Positions 56,878 to 64,000 of a stretch of DNA of 64,000 nucleotides are shown piece after piece. The stretch spans positions 62,001-126,000 of the forward strand of contig CANKZJ010000001.1 in assembly GCA_947488605.1 (NCBI GenBank), in the 5' to 3' direction. This stretch comes from an uncultured Paracoccaceae bacterium (GTDB lineage Bacteria > Pseudomonadota > Alphaproteobacteria > Rhodobacterales > Rhodobacteraceae). How positions within the stretch are numbered: the first letter of the stretch is position 1; every line of letters starts with the position of its first letter. Position numbers and translations under genes: made by a program. The notes beneath the pieces are model-generated. The model was given only the letters and a program-made list of their open reading frames with translations. It was not told the origin of the DNA and ran no database searches.

Positions 56878-58023
56878 ATGCTGCACGATCCGCCGAAAAC
56901 CGGCAAACCTGAAGGGCCGACCAAATCAACCCGCCTGCAAACCGGCGCGTTGCTGATAATTGCTTTTGCGGTCGTCTTATTCTTGCTTGTGCAGGCACGT
57001 TTCGTGCTTATTTCATTGGCGACAGCAATTATTCTGTTCAGTTTGACCAGCGATGTGATCAACGCAATTGCGCGCCAGCGCATTGGGCCATTTCGCATTC
57101 CAAGCACGCTCGCCAGCATCGCGGCGATGGTCACGATCACTGCCGCCCTGTTGGTTCTCACGTCGATCTTGTTGGCACAAGTCAATACAGTCTTGATCAC
57201 AACACTCTCTTATGCGGACCGCGCACCATCTGCGGTTGGCTCACTTTTCGCGTTTTTGGGCGAAGACAGCCAACTGGCGGTCTCAAACGCTTTGCGTTCG
57301 GTGGATGTATCCAGCTATCTGCGCGGTGCCGCCAGTCAAGCCAGCGGAATTATGCAGGCAACGGTGCTGATCATCCTCTTTGTGGGTTTTCTTTTTGCCG
57401 AACGGATCTGGTTTCAAACCAAACTGCTCAGCCTCTCTGGCGATGAGGCGCAAGCTGAGCGTATTGGCAAAATCATCCAGTCAATCATCCACCGTGTGAA
57501 CTACTATCTGTTGGTGAAAACAGTGATCAGCGCGATCACGGGTGGCATGGTCTATGTGCTTGCACGGGCATTCGAGTTGGAGCTTGCGACCTCCATCGGG
57601 ATCATAACCTTCGTGCTGAACTTCATTCCCAACATAGGCTCGATCGTAGCTACAGCACTGATCGCATTGGTCGCCCATGTTGAAATTGGGGACGCGGGGA
57701 TCACGCTTGCAGTGTTTACGATCGCAGGGGTCATCCAATTCGTGAACGGCAGCGTCATTGATCCGATGCTGATGGGGCGCGCGCTGCGCCTGTCGTCGTT
57801 CGGGATCATCCTATCGCTGGCATTTTGGGGTGCTGTTTGGGGTATTCCGGGGATGTTTTTGTCTGTGCCGATCATGGTGATGATGATGGTCGTGTGCAGC
57901 TATGTGCCGAACCTGCGGCCCTTTGCAGTGCTGCTTTCGCGCGAAGGTCTGCCCGAGACCGAAAAAATGCTCGACCAACCCATTGATCGCGATCTCTTTG
58001 GCCAAGGCCTTAATCGTGACTAG
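56878..58023 (+). CDS. AI-2E family transporter (PerM-like membrane protein)
   Basis: A 381-residue polytopic protein of the AI-2E/PerM family, many of which are now thought to be sodium/proton antiporters or exporters; autoinducer export is only one possible function. Eight or so hydrophobic helices are visible, including ALLIIAFAVVLFLLV at the start, FVLNFIPNIGSIVATALIAL and FVNGSVIDPMLMGRALRLSSF, the family hallmark region. Its stop overlaps the convergent peptidase gene by 4 nt. Confidence 0.9.
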   Translation: MLHDPPKTGKPEGPTKSTRLQTGALLIIAFAVVLFLLVQARFVLISLATAIILFSLTSDVINAIARQRIGPFRIPSTLASIAAMVTITAALLVLTSILLAQVNTVLITTLSYADRAPSAVGSLFAFLGEDSQLAVSNALRSVDVSSYLRGAASQASGIMQATVLIILFVGFLFAERIWFQTKLLSLSGDEAQAERIGKIIQSIIHRVNYYLLVKTVISAITGGMVYVLARAFELELATSIGIITFVLNFIPNIGSIVATALIALVAHVEIGDAGITLAVFTIAGVIQFVNGSVIDPMLMGRALRLSSFGIILSLAFWGAVWGIPGMFLSVPIMVMMMVVCSYVPNLRPFAVLLSREGLPETEKMLDQPIDRDLFGQGLNRD

Positions 58024-58670
58024 CGATTTGGACGCGGCGCTGGCGGTGGTTTATTCGCCAAAGGTTGCCGTGCAAAATACGTCACATCTTCCGTGAAATA
58101 CTGATAGCTATCTGCGTTATCGATGGCGCGGCGTGGATCATCGCGTGCCATTTGCGAACACTCCGTCCGGGAATAACAATGATCCTCGGTCGCGGCGACA
58201 TGCAGGAAATGCGAAATCTCGTGCACGATTGTTCCTTCCAGAGTGCCATTATCGCTGCGCCGCGCACCCGGTCGCAACGCTGTCAAGGGTGGCAGCGCAA
58301 AGAATGCCGGGCACAGATGCATCAAATACGGCTCATCCGCATAAACCCACGCATACTCGCCGGCATTGCATCCATCGTCCGCGATAATCTCGCATTGTGC
58401 CGTCACCGCCCCACTGCGCAAGGCTGTGACGATAGATTTCAGGCTTGCGCGCACACGCTCTGCATTTTGTTGGGAATAGGTTCCAAACCAGCGTTGGTAG
58501 TCCGGTGTATCACCGATCGCTGTTGCCGCTTTTAACGTCAGGTTTTTGGCCGTACCAAGCGCATCACTTATCGTCTTTGATTGTTCGGGAGAGCATCCAG
58601 CGTAAGGTTGCGCCGCCGCGGGGCTCGCGAACCATCCAATGCACATTATGATGATCGCCAAGCGTCGCAT
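58020..58670 (-). CDS. Secreted M35/aspzincin-like metallopeptidase
   Basis: A 216-residue exported protein: signal peptide to about residue 20 (MRRLAIIIMCIGWFASPAAA). The zinc motif is HEISH (150-154). ATEDHCYS (160-167) matches the aspzincin third-ligand motif GTxDxxYG with two changes, pointing to Asp163, and NADSYQYF (185-192) is a further family segment. It has several Cys (6 or more) for disulfides. Aspzincins cut peptide bonds, often beside lysine or in basic proteins. The ATG at 58670 has GGAG 6 nt upstream. It follows alaX after 3 nt, an odd partner for a periplasmic protease. Confidence 0.8.
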   Translation of the reverse strand: MRRLAIIIMCIGWFASPAAAQPYAGCSPEQSKTISDALGTAKNLTLKAATAIGDTPDYQRWFGTYSQQNAERVRASLKSIVTALRSGAVTAQCEIIADDGCNAGEYAWVYADEPYLMHLCPAFFALPPLTALRPGARRSDNGTLEGTIVHEISHFLHVAATEDHCYSRTECSQMARDDPRRAIDNADSYQYFTEDVTYFARQPLANKPPPAPRPNR

Positions 58671-58673
58671 CAC

Positions 58674-59390
58674 TTACTCCAAATGCAAATAGACACGGCG
58701 GTTCTGGCGGCCCTTTTTCTCGGTCTTGCCAATCCGCACGCGGCCAATTTCTTCGGTGTTCAACACATGGGTCCCACCGCAAGGTTGCAAGTCTGCCGTT
58801 TCATCGCCGACACAGATACGGACCAGCCGTATCTGCCCACTGCCACGCGGTGGTTGTACTGACATCGTCTTCACCAGCTCTGGTTTCGCGTCCAGCTCGG
58901 CATCGGTGATCCACTCTTCCATCACTGCCATATTGCAGGCAATCAAACGGTTGAGATCGTCTTCAACAGCTGCTTTGTCGGCAAGCGCATCCGGCATATC
59001 GAAATCCAAACGGCCTTTGTCAGCACCGATTGACCCGCCCGTCACCGGCAACGGAATAACAACAGACAATAGATGAAGCGCTGTATGAACCCGCATATGT
59101 CGGTAACGGCGCTCCCAATTCAAAGACTGCACAGCGTCTTGGCCTACACTGGGCAAGCCCACAGGTTCGGCGGGGACCAAGACGATATCGTCCCCCTGCC
59201 CTTTGACGGCCGTTGCAATCTCAATCTCGCCGCCGTCCCAACGCAGCGTGCCACTGTCGCCGGGTTGCCCGCCAGAGGTTGGATAAAAAACTGACCCATT
59301 CATCACGATACCACCCTCAGAGGTGATCTTGGTGATGACGCCTGATCCCTCGCGTGCATAGGCATCCTTGCGAAAAAGCGGTTCGGTCAT
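58674..59390 (-). CDS. Alanyl-tRNA editing protein (AlaX-like)
   Basis: A 238-residue free-standing editing domain homologous to the C-terminal half of AlaRS. Zinc ligands are His102 and His106 (HTALH) and Cys204 and His208 (CGGTH), with the N-terminal beta barrel containing YPTSGGQPGDSGTL. It hydrolyses mischarged seryl- or glycyl-tRNA-Ala in the cytoplasm. The ATG at 59390 overlaps the mscS-type stop as ATGA and is supported over the upstream start inside that gene. It is followed by the metallopeptidase gene. Confidence 0.93.
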   Translation of the reverse strand: MTEPLFRKDAYAREGSGVITKITSEGGIVMNGSVFYPTSGGQPGDSGTLRWDGGEIEIATAVKGQGDDIVLVPAEPVGLPSVGQDAVQSLNWERRYRHMRVHTALHLLSVVIPLPVTGGSIGADKGRLDFDMPDALADKAAVEDDLNRLIACNMAVMEEWITDAELDAKPELVKTMSVQPPRGSGQIRLVRICVGDETADLQPCGGTHVLNTEEIGRVRIGKTEKKGRQNRRVYLHLE

Positions 59391-61693
59391 GTCGTCGCGT
59401 CCTTCAACACTTCGGGATTGCGCAGCCAAATATCACGCTGGGCAAATGGTATCTCAATCCCAGCTTCGGCAAATTGTTTGGCAATTTCATGGTTCATTTC
59501 AGATTTCGTGACCAAGACGTAATTCACATCCCGCAAAATAGCGCGAATTTCGAAATCCAGTGCGTCTGCACCAAATCCTTGGAACAGCACGGCTGGCGGT
59601 GGTGTCATGACGACCAAAGGATGCGCCTCAGCGATGCCCCGCAAGATGCGCGTCACCTCATCCACATCTGACCCGTAGGCCACGCCGACAGGCACAATGA
59701 CACGACCAACAAGATTGCCACGTGTCCAGTTGGTCACCTGCCCGCTGACAAGGTCCGCATTGGGGATAATCACATCGGTTCTATCGAACGTCTCAATCCG
59801 GGTGGAGCGCACGGAAATCGCACGCACATAGCCCATTTGTCCGGCCACCTCGATCCAGTCACCTTCGCTGATGGGACGCTCAATCAATAAGATGATGCCA
59901 GACACAAAGTTCGACACGACCGTTTGAAGACCAAAACCGATCCCGACGGACAACGCACCCGCTACAATCGCGATATTCGACAGATCAATGCCCGCACTTG
60001 TGATCGCAACAATGGCCGCAAGCATGATACCCACATAGCCAAAGCCTGCCACGACCGCATTCTGCCCGCCCAAATCAAGCCGTGTGCGGGGCAGTACCGA
60101 TTTACGCAAAGTACCTTGAATGAACCGGGTCAAAATGTAGCCAACGGCAAACACCACAGCGAACATGATGAAGTCTGTTGGCGAAATCCGGGTTTCGCCA
60201 ACAGAGATGCCTTCGCGGAACCGGGTCCAAAGCTCTAGTAATTCATCGACGCTCATGCCCCACGTCAGCGCAAAGATAGGCAAGCTAAGCAGATAGATTG
60301 AAAAACTGATGAAGACTGGAATCAGCGCTTGGAAACCGCGGTAGTCATCGTCGTCTTGCGTGGTGCGCGTCAGGTCTTGCACCATCCGCTGCACCAGTAT
60401 CAGCAAACCAATCAAAGCGACCGACAAGATCGACGGGATCAGCAGCGCAACACCGGCAGCGCCATATCCAATGGCAGCCAGAATTGGGCTAACGACCGAA
60501 ACAATCGTGCAAAAACGCCCAATCAAACCGCGCATGCGGCCTGCAATGCCAGGCTCCTCCTGCTCTATTTCCGGCAAGGTGCTGATCACGCGTCCTAGGC
60601 CCCAAAACAAGACGCCCAGCACCACAAGCACCATCCATTCACCAGCGGCATAGGACCCGGCCGAGCGTTCCATCGTCCGCATTCCGGCGCTAAATAGCGT
60701 GGAAAAGGCAATGACCCAAGCCAGCGCAATGCTAAAGCGTCGCCCCGATGCGCGCGTGACCGCATCATATCCCAAGATCCCGTTCATTTCTCCGACAGGA
60801 AAAACATGACGGGCCAGCCACCATCCGAAGATGACAAAGAAGCCCGCAATGGGAATTGCCGCGATCACGTCACCACCGCGAAGACCAAAGAGAGAAAGGG
60901 ACTGCAAGGCCTGCGTCACAAGCAGCAGTCCAACCACGGGCACAATAATCTGCACCAAGGACAGCATGAAAAGCGTCAAAGGCCGCCAGCGGTTACCCCC
61001 CTTGATCAGCCCAGCCCGCCACCGCGTGACCAGCCGTCGGCCAGCACTCAAAAGGACAACGCCAACCAAAAACAAAAAGACCGCACGCGGCAACGCCGAA
61101 AACAGCTGTCCGCTTTCCCAACGGAATGTGAGGCCCGCGGCAAATTCAATGCCTATGACCTGCGCCAACGACCCAAAGGAGCCGAATGCACCAAAAATAT
61201 GTGTCGGGTTCAGTGGTGTAGGGCCGCGGACCGTCAACTGCGCCGTCTGGCGCTGCAAAGAGCGCGCATCAAACTCACCAATCAACCCATCTGCACGCGC
61301 GTAGGCTTCTTGCGCCAGCAGCCCCGGCACGCTGAGGTCTTGGCGTTGTGCGATCAACGCAGCCCGTCGGGCGGCAATCGCAGGGGCTTCTTCGGCCCCT
61401 TCTGGCACAACACCCAATGCGGCGATTTGTGCATCCACAGTGGCAATGCGCCCCGAATTCGTGGATGTTTCGGCCAAAAGCCGGTCGCGCCAAACCACAA
61501 GTTCGGCACGTAACCTGCTCATTGCGAACTCTGACGCATCCTCTCGGGCAGCGAGCGTTTCGGCACGCTCCGCCAAACGCTCAAAGCTCTCAGCCTCCTC
61601 TGCAGTCTCAATCGGGACATCGATACCTTGCGCCACAGCCATGAAAGGCAGCGCGCAAACAAAAACAAGAAAGAGTGATAGCGCGCGGATCAT
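59387..61693 (-). CDS. Large MscS-family mechanosensitive channel with DUF3772 domain
   Basis: A 768-residue inner-membrane protein with a signal peptide (to about 21). A periplasmic helical DUF3772-type domain (about 25-170, rich in Glu/Ala/Arg) is followed by many membrane helices (about 200-550). The MscS core contains VVAGFGYVGIMLAAIVAITSAG, the pore helix region GALSVGIGFGLQTVVSNFVSG and the beta domain RPISEGDWIEVAGQMGYVRAIS. It gates ion release on osmotic downshock. It overlaps cysK and alaX at either end by 4 nt. Confidence 0.92.
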   Translation of the reverse strand: MIRALSLFLVFVCALPFMAVAQGIDVPIETAEEAESFERLAERAETLAAREDASEFAMSRLRAELVVWRDRLLAETSTNSGRIATVDAQIAALGVVPEGAEEAPAIAARRAALIAQRQDLSVPGLLAQEAYARADGLIGEFDARSLQRQTAQLTVRGPTPLNPTHIFGAFGSFGSLAQVIGIEFAAGLTFRWESGQLFSALPRAVFLFLVGVVLLSAGRRLVTRWRAGLIKGGNRWRPLTLFMLSLVQIIVPVVGLLLVTQALQSLSLFGLRGGDVIAAIPIAGFFVIFGWWLARHVFPVGEMNGILGYDAVTRASGRRFSIALAWVIAFSTLFSAGMRTMERSAGSYAAGEWMVLVVLGVLFWGLGRVISTLPEIEQEEPGIAGRMRGLIGRFCTIVSVVSPILAAIGYGAAGVALLIPSILSVALIGLLILVQRMVQDLTRTTQDDDDYRGFQALIPVFISFSIYLLSLPIFALTWGMSVDELLELWTRFREGISVGETRISPTDFIMFAVVFAVGYILTRFIQGTLRKSVLPRTRLDLGGQNAVVAGFGYVGIMLAAIVAITSAGIDLSNIAIVAGALSVGIGFGLQTVVSNFVSGIILLIERPISEGDWIEVAGQMGYVRAISVRSTRIETFDRTDVIIPNADLVSGQVTNWTRGNLVGRVIVPVGVAYGSDVDEVTRILRGIAEAHPLVVMTPPPAVLFQGFGADALDFEIRAILRDVNYVLVTKSEMNHEIAKQFAEAGIEIPFAQRDIWLRNPEVLKDATT

Positions 61694-62718
61694 ACGTCTT
61701 CAAACACCTGCGGCACATCAACTGTCGCTTCAAGCCAAGCAGGAGTAGGCAGACCTTTTTCACGCAAGAATTCCGGATTGAAAATCTTGGACTGGTAGCG
61801 CGTGCCATAGTCACAAAGGATCGTCACAATCGTATGCCCCGGCCCCATGTCACGGGCTAACCGAATGGCACCTGCAATGTTGATACCGGTCGAGCCACCC
61901 ATGCACAGGCCCTCATCTTGCAACAAATCAAAGACGATCGGAAGCGCCTCTGCATCTGGAATTTTATAAGCAAAATCAGGCGTGAAGCCTTCAAGGTTCG
62001 CGGTAATCCTGCCTTGACCAATGCCTTCGGTAATCGAGTTTCCGGCAGGCGGCACTTTGTCAGTGTAAAGCTTATAAAGCCCTGAGCCGTCGGGATCAGA
62101 AATGCCGACTTTCACACCCTTCGGCTGGAGTACTTGGCCAACACCTGCCAACGTGCCACCTGATCCGCAAGCGCAAGTAAACCCGTCAACCTTTCCCTCC
62201 GTTTGTTCCCAAATTTCAGGGCCAGTCGTCTCGATATGCGCCTGCCTATTCGCCGTATTGTCAAATTGGTTGGCCCAAATTGCACCGTTCGGCTCGCTTT
62301 CATTCAGCGCAGCCGCCAACCGCCCGGAATACTTCACATAGTTGTTGGGATTGGCGTAAGGCACCGCTGGCACTTCGACCAATTGGGCACCAGCGACGCG
62401 GATCATATCCTTCTTCTCCTGGCTTTGCGTCTCGGGGATCACAATCACCGTCTTAAAGCCCATTGAGGCCCCAACAAGCGCCAGTCCAATGCCGGTGTTA
62501 CCGGCGGTCCCTTCAACGATTGTCCCGCCCGGTTTCAGATCACCGCGCGCGATGGCATCCTTTATCATATAAAGTGCGGCACGATCCTTAACGGACTGAC
62601 CAGGGTTCAAGAACTCGGCTTTGCCAAGAATGGTGCACCCCGTGGCCTCGGACGCGGCACGCAGCTTGATCAACGGTGTATTTCCGACAGCGTCAGCAAG
62701 GTCATTCTTTATGGTCAT
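61690..62718 (-). CDS. cysK: Cysteine synthase A
   Basis: A 342-residue PLP enzyme making cysteine from O-acetylserine and sulfide. The PLP lysine is Lys44 (NPGQSVKDRAALY). TAGNTGIG, GSGGTLAGVG (phosphate loop) and SITEGIGQ are conserved. It is somewhat longer than E. coli CysK, fitting an alphaproteobacterial subgroup. AAAGGG lies upstream of the ATG. Its stop overlaps the mscS-type gene start (ATGA), tying sulfur assimilation to the channel gene in one transcript. Confidence 0.94.
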   Translation of the reverse strand: MTIKNDLADAVGNTPLIKLRAASEATGCTILGKAEFLNPGQSVKDRAALYMIKDAIARGDLKPGGTIVEGTAGNTGIGLALVGASMGFKTVIVIPETQSQEKKDMIRVAGAQLVEVPAVPYANPNNYVKYSGRLAAALNESEPNGAIWANQFDNTANRQAHIETTGPEIWEQTEGKVDGFTCACGSGGTLAGVGQVLQPKGVKVGISDPDGSGLYKLYTDKVPPAGNSITEGIGQGRITANLEGFTPDFAYKIPDAEALPIVFDLLQDEGLCMGGSTGINIAGAIRLARDMGPGHTIVTILCDYGTRYQSKIFNPEFLREKGLPTPAWLEATVDVPQVFEDV

Positions 62719-62797
62719 TACAAAGCCCTTTCATATCTTGAGTTCTGTGTAGGTCCCCAATTGCATGACTACAAGACATCCTACGCGCCCCTGGCGG

Positions 62798-63913
62798 CTA
62801 GCGCGCAAGGCGTAACCGATCACGGTGACGCAAAAGCCAATGCAGCAAGAACAGTGCAGGACCGGTGGCAATCTCACCACTATCGGCCAGTGCAAGCGCC
62901 TCGTCAAAAGACATTGGATGCAATCGCAAATCCTCACCCTCTTGCGGCAAGCCACCCAAATATGTCTGAGACTGCGCAATGTCGCAAAGCCCGACAAATG
63001 TGTAGAAATAGTCGGTGCTGCCGCCCGGCGAGACATAAAACTGGCCCGCGGGCTCAAGCGTTGTGATCGCAAGCCCGGCCTCTTCTTGCGCTTCGCGGCG
63101 GGCCGTTTGCTCGGGTGCCTCTCGTGCGTCAATGATCCCCGCGACAGGTTCAAGCATCCATGGGTTTGGATCATGGCGCAAACGCGGCCCCATACGGGCC
63201 TGCTCGACCAAAACCACGCGGTCGCGGACTGGATCATATGGCAGGACAATCGCGGCATCGACACCTATGAAACCCTCACGCACAAGGCGGCCAGATCGAC
63301 CGCCATCAAAAGTGCGGTGTTCGACATCTGCGCTCAGGAACCGAAAAAACGCACCGGCGGTTGGCCCAGTCAATTCAGCATCAAAATCACCGTCTTTCGC
63401 GAGATATCGCCGTGTCGCGGGTGCCGCAGCAGCACGGTGCTTGGACCAAGCGCGCGCTTCAATCATTCCCCACATACCACGCAGCTTTTCAGGCGTCGGC
63501 AACGGATCAAGTGTGAATATCTCTTGGGCGGCAAGAATTGCAGGCGCGAGGTGCCCCGCCTCCCAATCATCCAAGGACCACTCCCAATTCCCGACGGCAA
63601 GACCATCGGGAGGCATGTAGCACTGAGCTGAAGTCAGACCGTTATCTGTTTTGACTTCAATGGTTTGGCGCGGATAGTCGAATGCACCTTCATACAAATC
63701 AAGACGAGACACTTGTTCGGGTGTGAGGTCTTTCCAGATAAGACCTTGCGCTGTAGCGCCCGACTGTTTTTCAATAAATGGCACGACATTGTCGGCAATA
63801 GGCCGCACTGCATATTCGGCTAAAATAGCAGGGCTGGAATGCAGCACACCGGGTCCGGCAACCGTTGCCATCAACGCATGTGACTTCAGCGTCCCGTAAA
63901 CGAAAATGTCCAT
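62798..63913 (-). CDS. Gamma-glutamylcyclotransferase-like / Nudix hydrolase fusion
   Basis: A 371-residue two-domain protein. The N-terminal GGCT/AIG2-like domain starts MDIFVYGTLKSHALM (YGTL motif) and continues to about residue 130 with LDLYEGAFDYPR. The C-terminal domain (about 160-371) has a perfect Nudix box, GX5EX7REUXEEXGU, at 259-281, and looks like an ADP-ribose pyrophosphatase-type hydrolase (NPWMLEPVAGI upstream of the box). It would cleave gamma-glutamyl amides and nucleotide diphosphates respectively; the true substrates are not known. It begins 3 nt after the stop of an upstream membrane gene and precedes cysK. Confidence 0.9.
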   Translation of the reverse strand: MDIFVYGTLKSHALMATVAGPGVLHSSPAILAEYAVRPIADNVVPFIEKQSGATAQGLIWKDLTPEQVSRLDLYEGAFDYPRQTIEVKTDNGLTSAQCYMPPDGLAVGNWEWSLDDWEAGHLAPAILAAQEIFTLDPLPTPEKLRGMWGMIEARAWSKHRAAAAPATRRYLAKDGDFDAELTGPTAGAFFRFLSADVEHRTFDGGRSGRLVREGFIGVDAAIVLPYDPVRDRVVLVEQARMGPRLRHDPNPWMLEPVAGIIDAREAPEQTARREAQEEAGLAITTLEPAGQFYVSPGGSTDYFYTFVGLCDIAQSQTYLGGLPQEGEDLRLHPMSFDEALALADSGEIATGPALFLLHWLLRHRDRLRLAR

Positions 63914-63916
63914 GTT

Positions 63917-64000
63917 CTAGGGGAAACGCTGTCCGAAAAACTCTGTGACCCAAGCGCAGACAACACCACCGATCACAAGCGTTGCAATGAATGGGATATC
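63917..64000 (-). CDS. C-terminal end of a membrane protein, partial
   Basis: The minus-strand frame is open from the window edge to a TAG at 63917-63919, giving 27 residues: DIPFIATLVIGGVVCAWV, then TEFFGQRFP. The hydrophobic stretch reads as the last transmembrane helix of an integral membrane protein. The family cannot be determined. It lies 3 nt before the GGCT-Nudix gene start, so they are probably one operon. Confidence 0.55.
   Translation of the reverse strand, partial: DIPFIATLVIGGVVCAWVTEFFGQRFP

Overview
The window looks like a chromosomal stretch of a marine alphaproteobacterium of the Rhodobacterales (Roseobacter group). This is an inference from gene content and order. The markers are a CckA/CtrA-type phosphotransferase (ChpT) divergent from a DUF3553 gene, a coupled olsB-olsA ornithine-lipid pair, a ribosomal protein L21 with a long Lys/Ala linker and helix-hairpin-helix tail, a smo-type polyol operon, a full glg operon, and a non-pyrrolysine MttB homologue beside a dimethylglycine-dehydrogenase-like enzyme. 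Composition is moderately GC-rich and fairly even. I see no rRNA, insertion sequence, integrase, phage gene or CRISPR array, so this is mostly core genome with a few accessory metabolic modules.

Positions 1-20 kb are mainly housekeeping: the 3' end of a PPK2 polyphosphate kinase, a TetR regulator, a PagL-like lipid A deacylase, rplM-rpsI, a thioesterase, an ECHDC3-like crotonase without the usual catalytic glutamates, an M32 carboxypeptidase, heme A synthase, TrmJ, a ThiE-like protein, olsBA, DUF3553/chpT, obgE-proB-proA, rplU-rpmA, several small exported or lipoproteins and tRNA-Ser(CGA).

Positions 20.8-27.3 kb hold the four-gene Anbu cluster: a proteasome-like Anbu peptidase, a transglutaminase-like peptidase, an alpha-E protein and a circularly permuted ATP-grasp ligase. 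They are tightly coupled on the minus strand and follow an EnvZ-type histidine kinase that has no response regulator beside it. This is the best candidate in the window for a poorly understood system, probably peptide tagging and hydrolysis. Positions 27.3-31.5 kb carry tRNA-Asn and a divergent pair, a DMGDH-like flavoenzyme and an MttB-family methyltransferase. Together they suggest folate- and corrinoid-linked demethylation of methylated amines. A symmetric DNA element lies between them.

Positions 31.5-46 kb contain a chemoreceptor with a CtrA-like site just upstream, a complete sorbitol/mannitol uptake and oxidation operon (LacI regulator, smoEFGK, smoS, mtlK) with a perfect 14-bp palindrome as candidate operator, and a spermidine/putrescine-type ABC importer. 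Both transport operons have a strong hairpin directly after the binding-protein gene. Positions 46.2-56.5 kb are carbohydrate storage: an alpha-glucosidase converging on glgB-glgC-glgA-glgX-pgm. Glucose-1-phosphate is interconverted by Pgm, activated by GlgC, polymerised by GlgA, branched by GlgB and debranched by GlgX.

Positions 56.6-64 kb hold tRNA-Ser(GGA), an AI-2E-family membrane protein, and a compact minus-strand series: a partial membrane gene, a GGCT-Nudix fusion, cysK, a large MscS-type channel, an AlaX-type editing protein and a secreted aspzincin-like metalloprotease.
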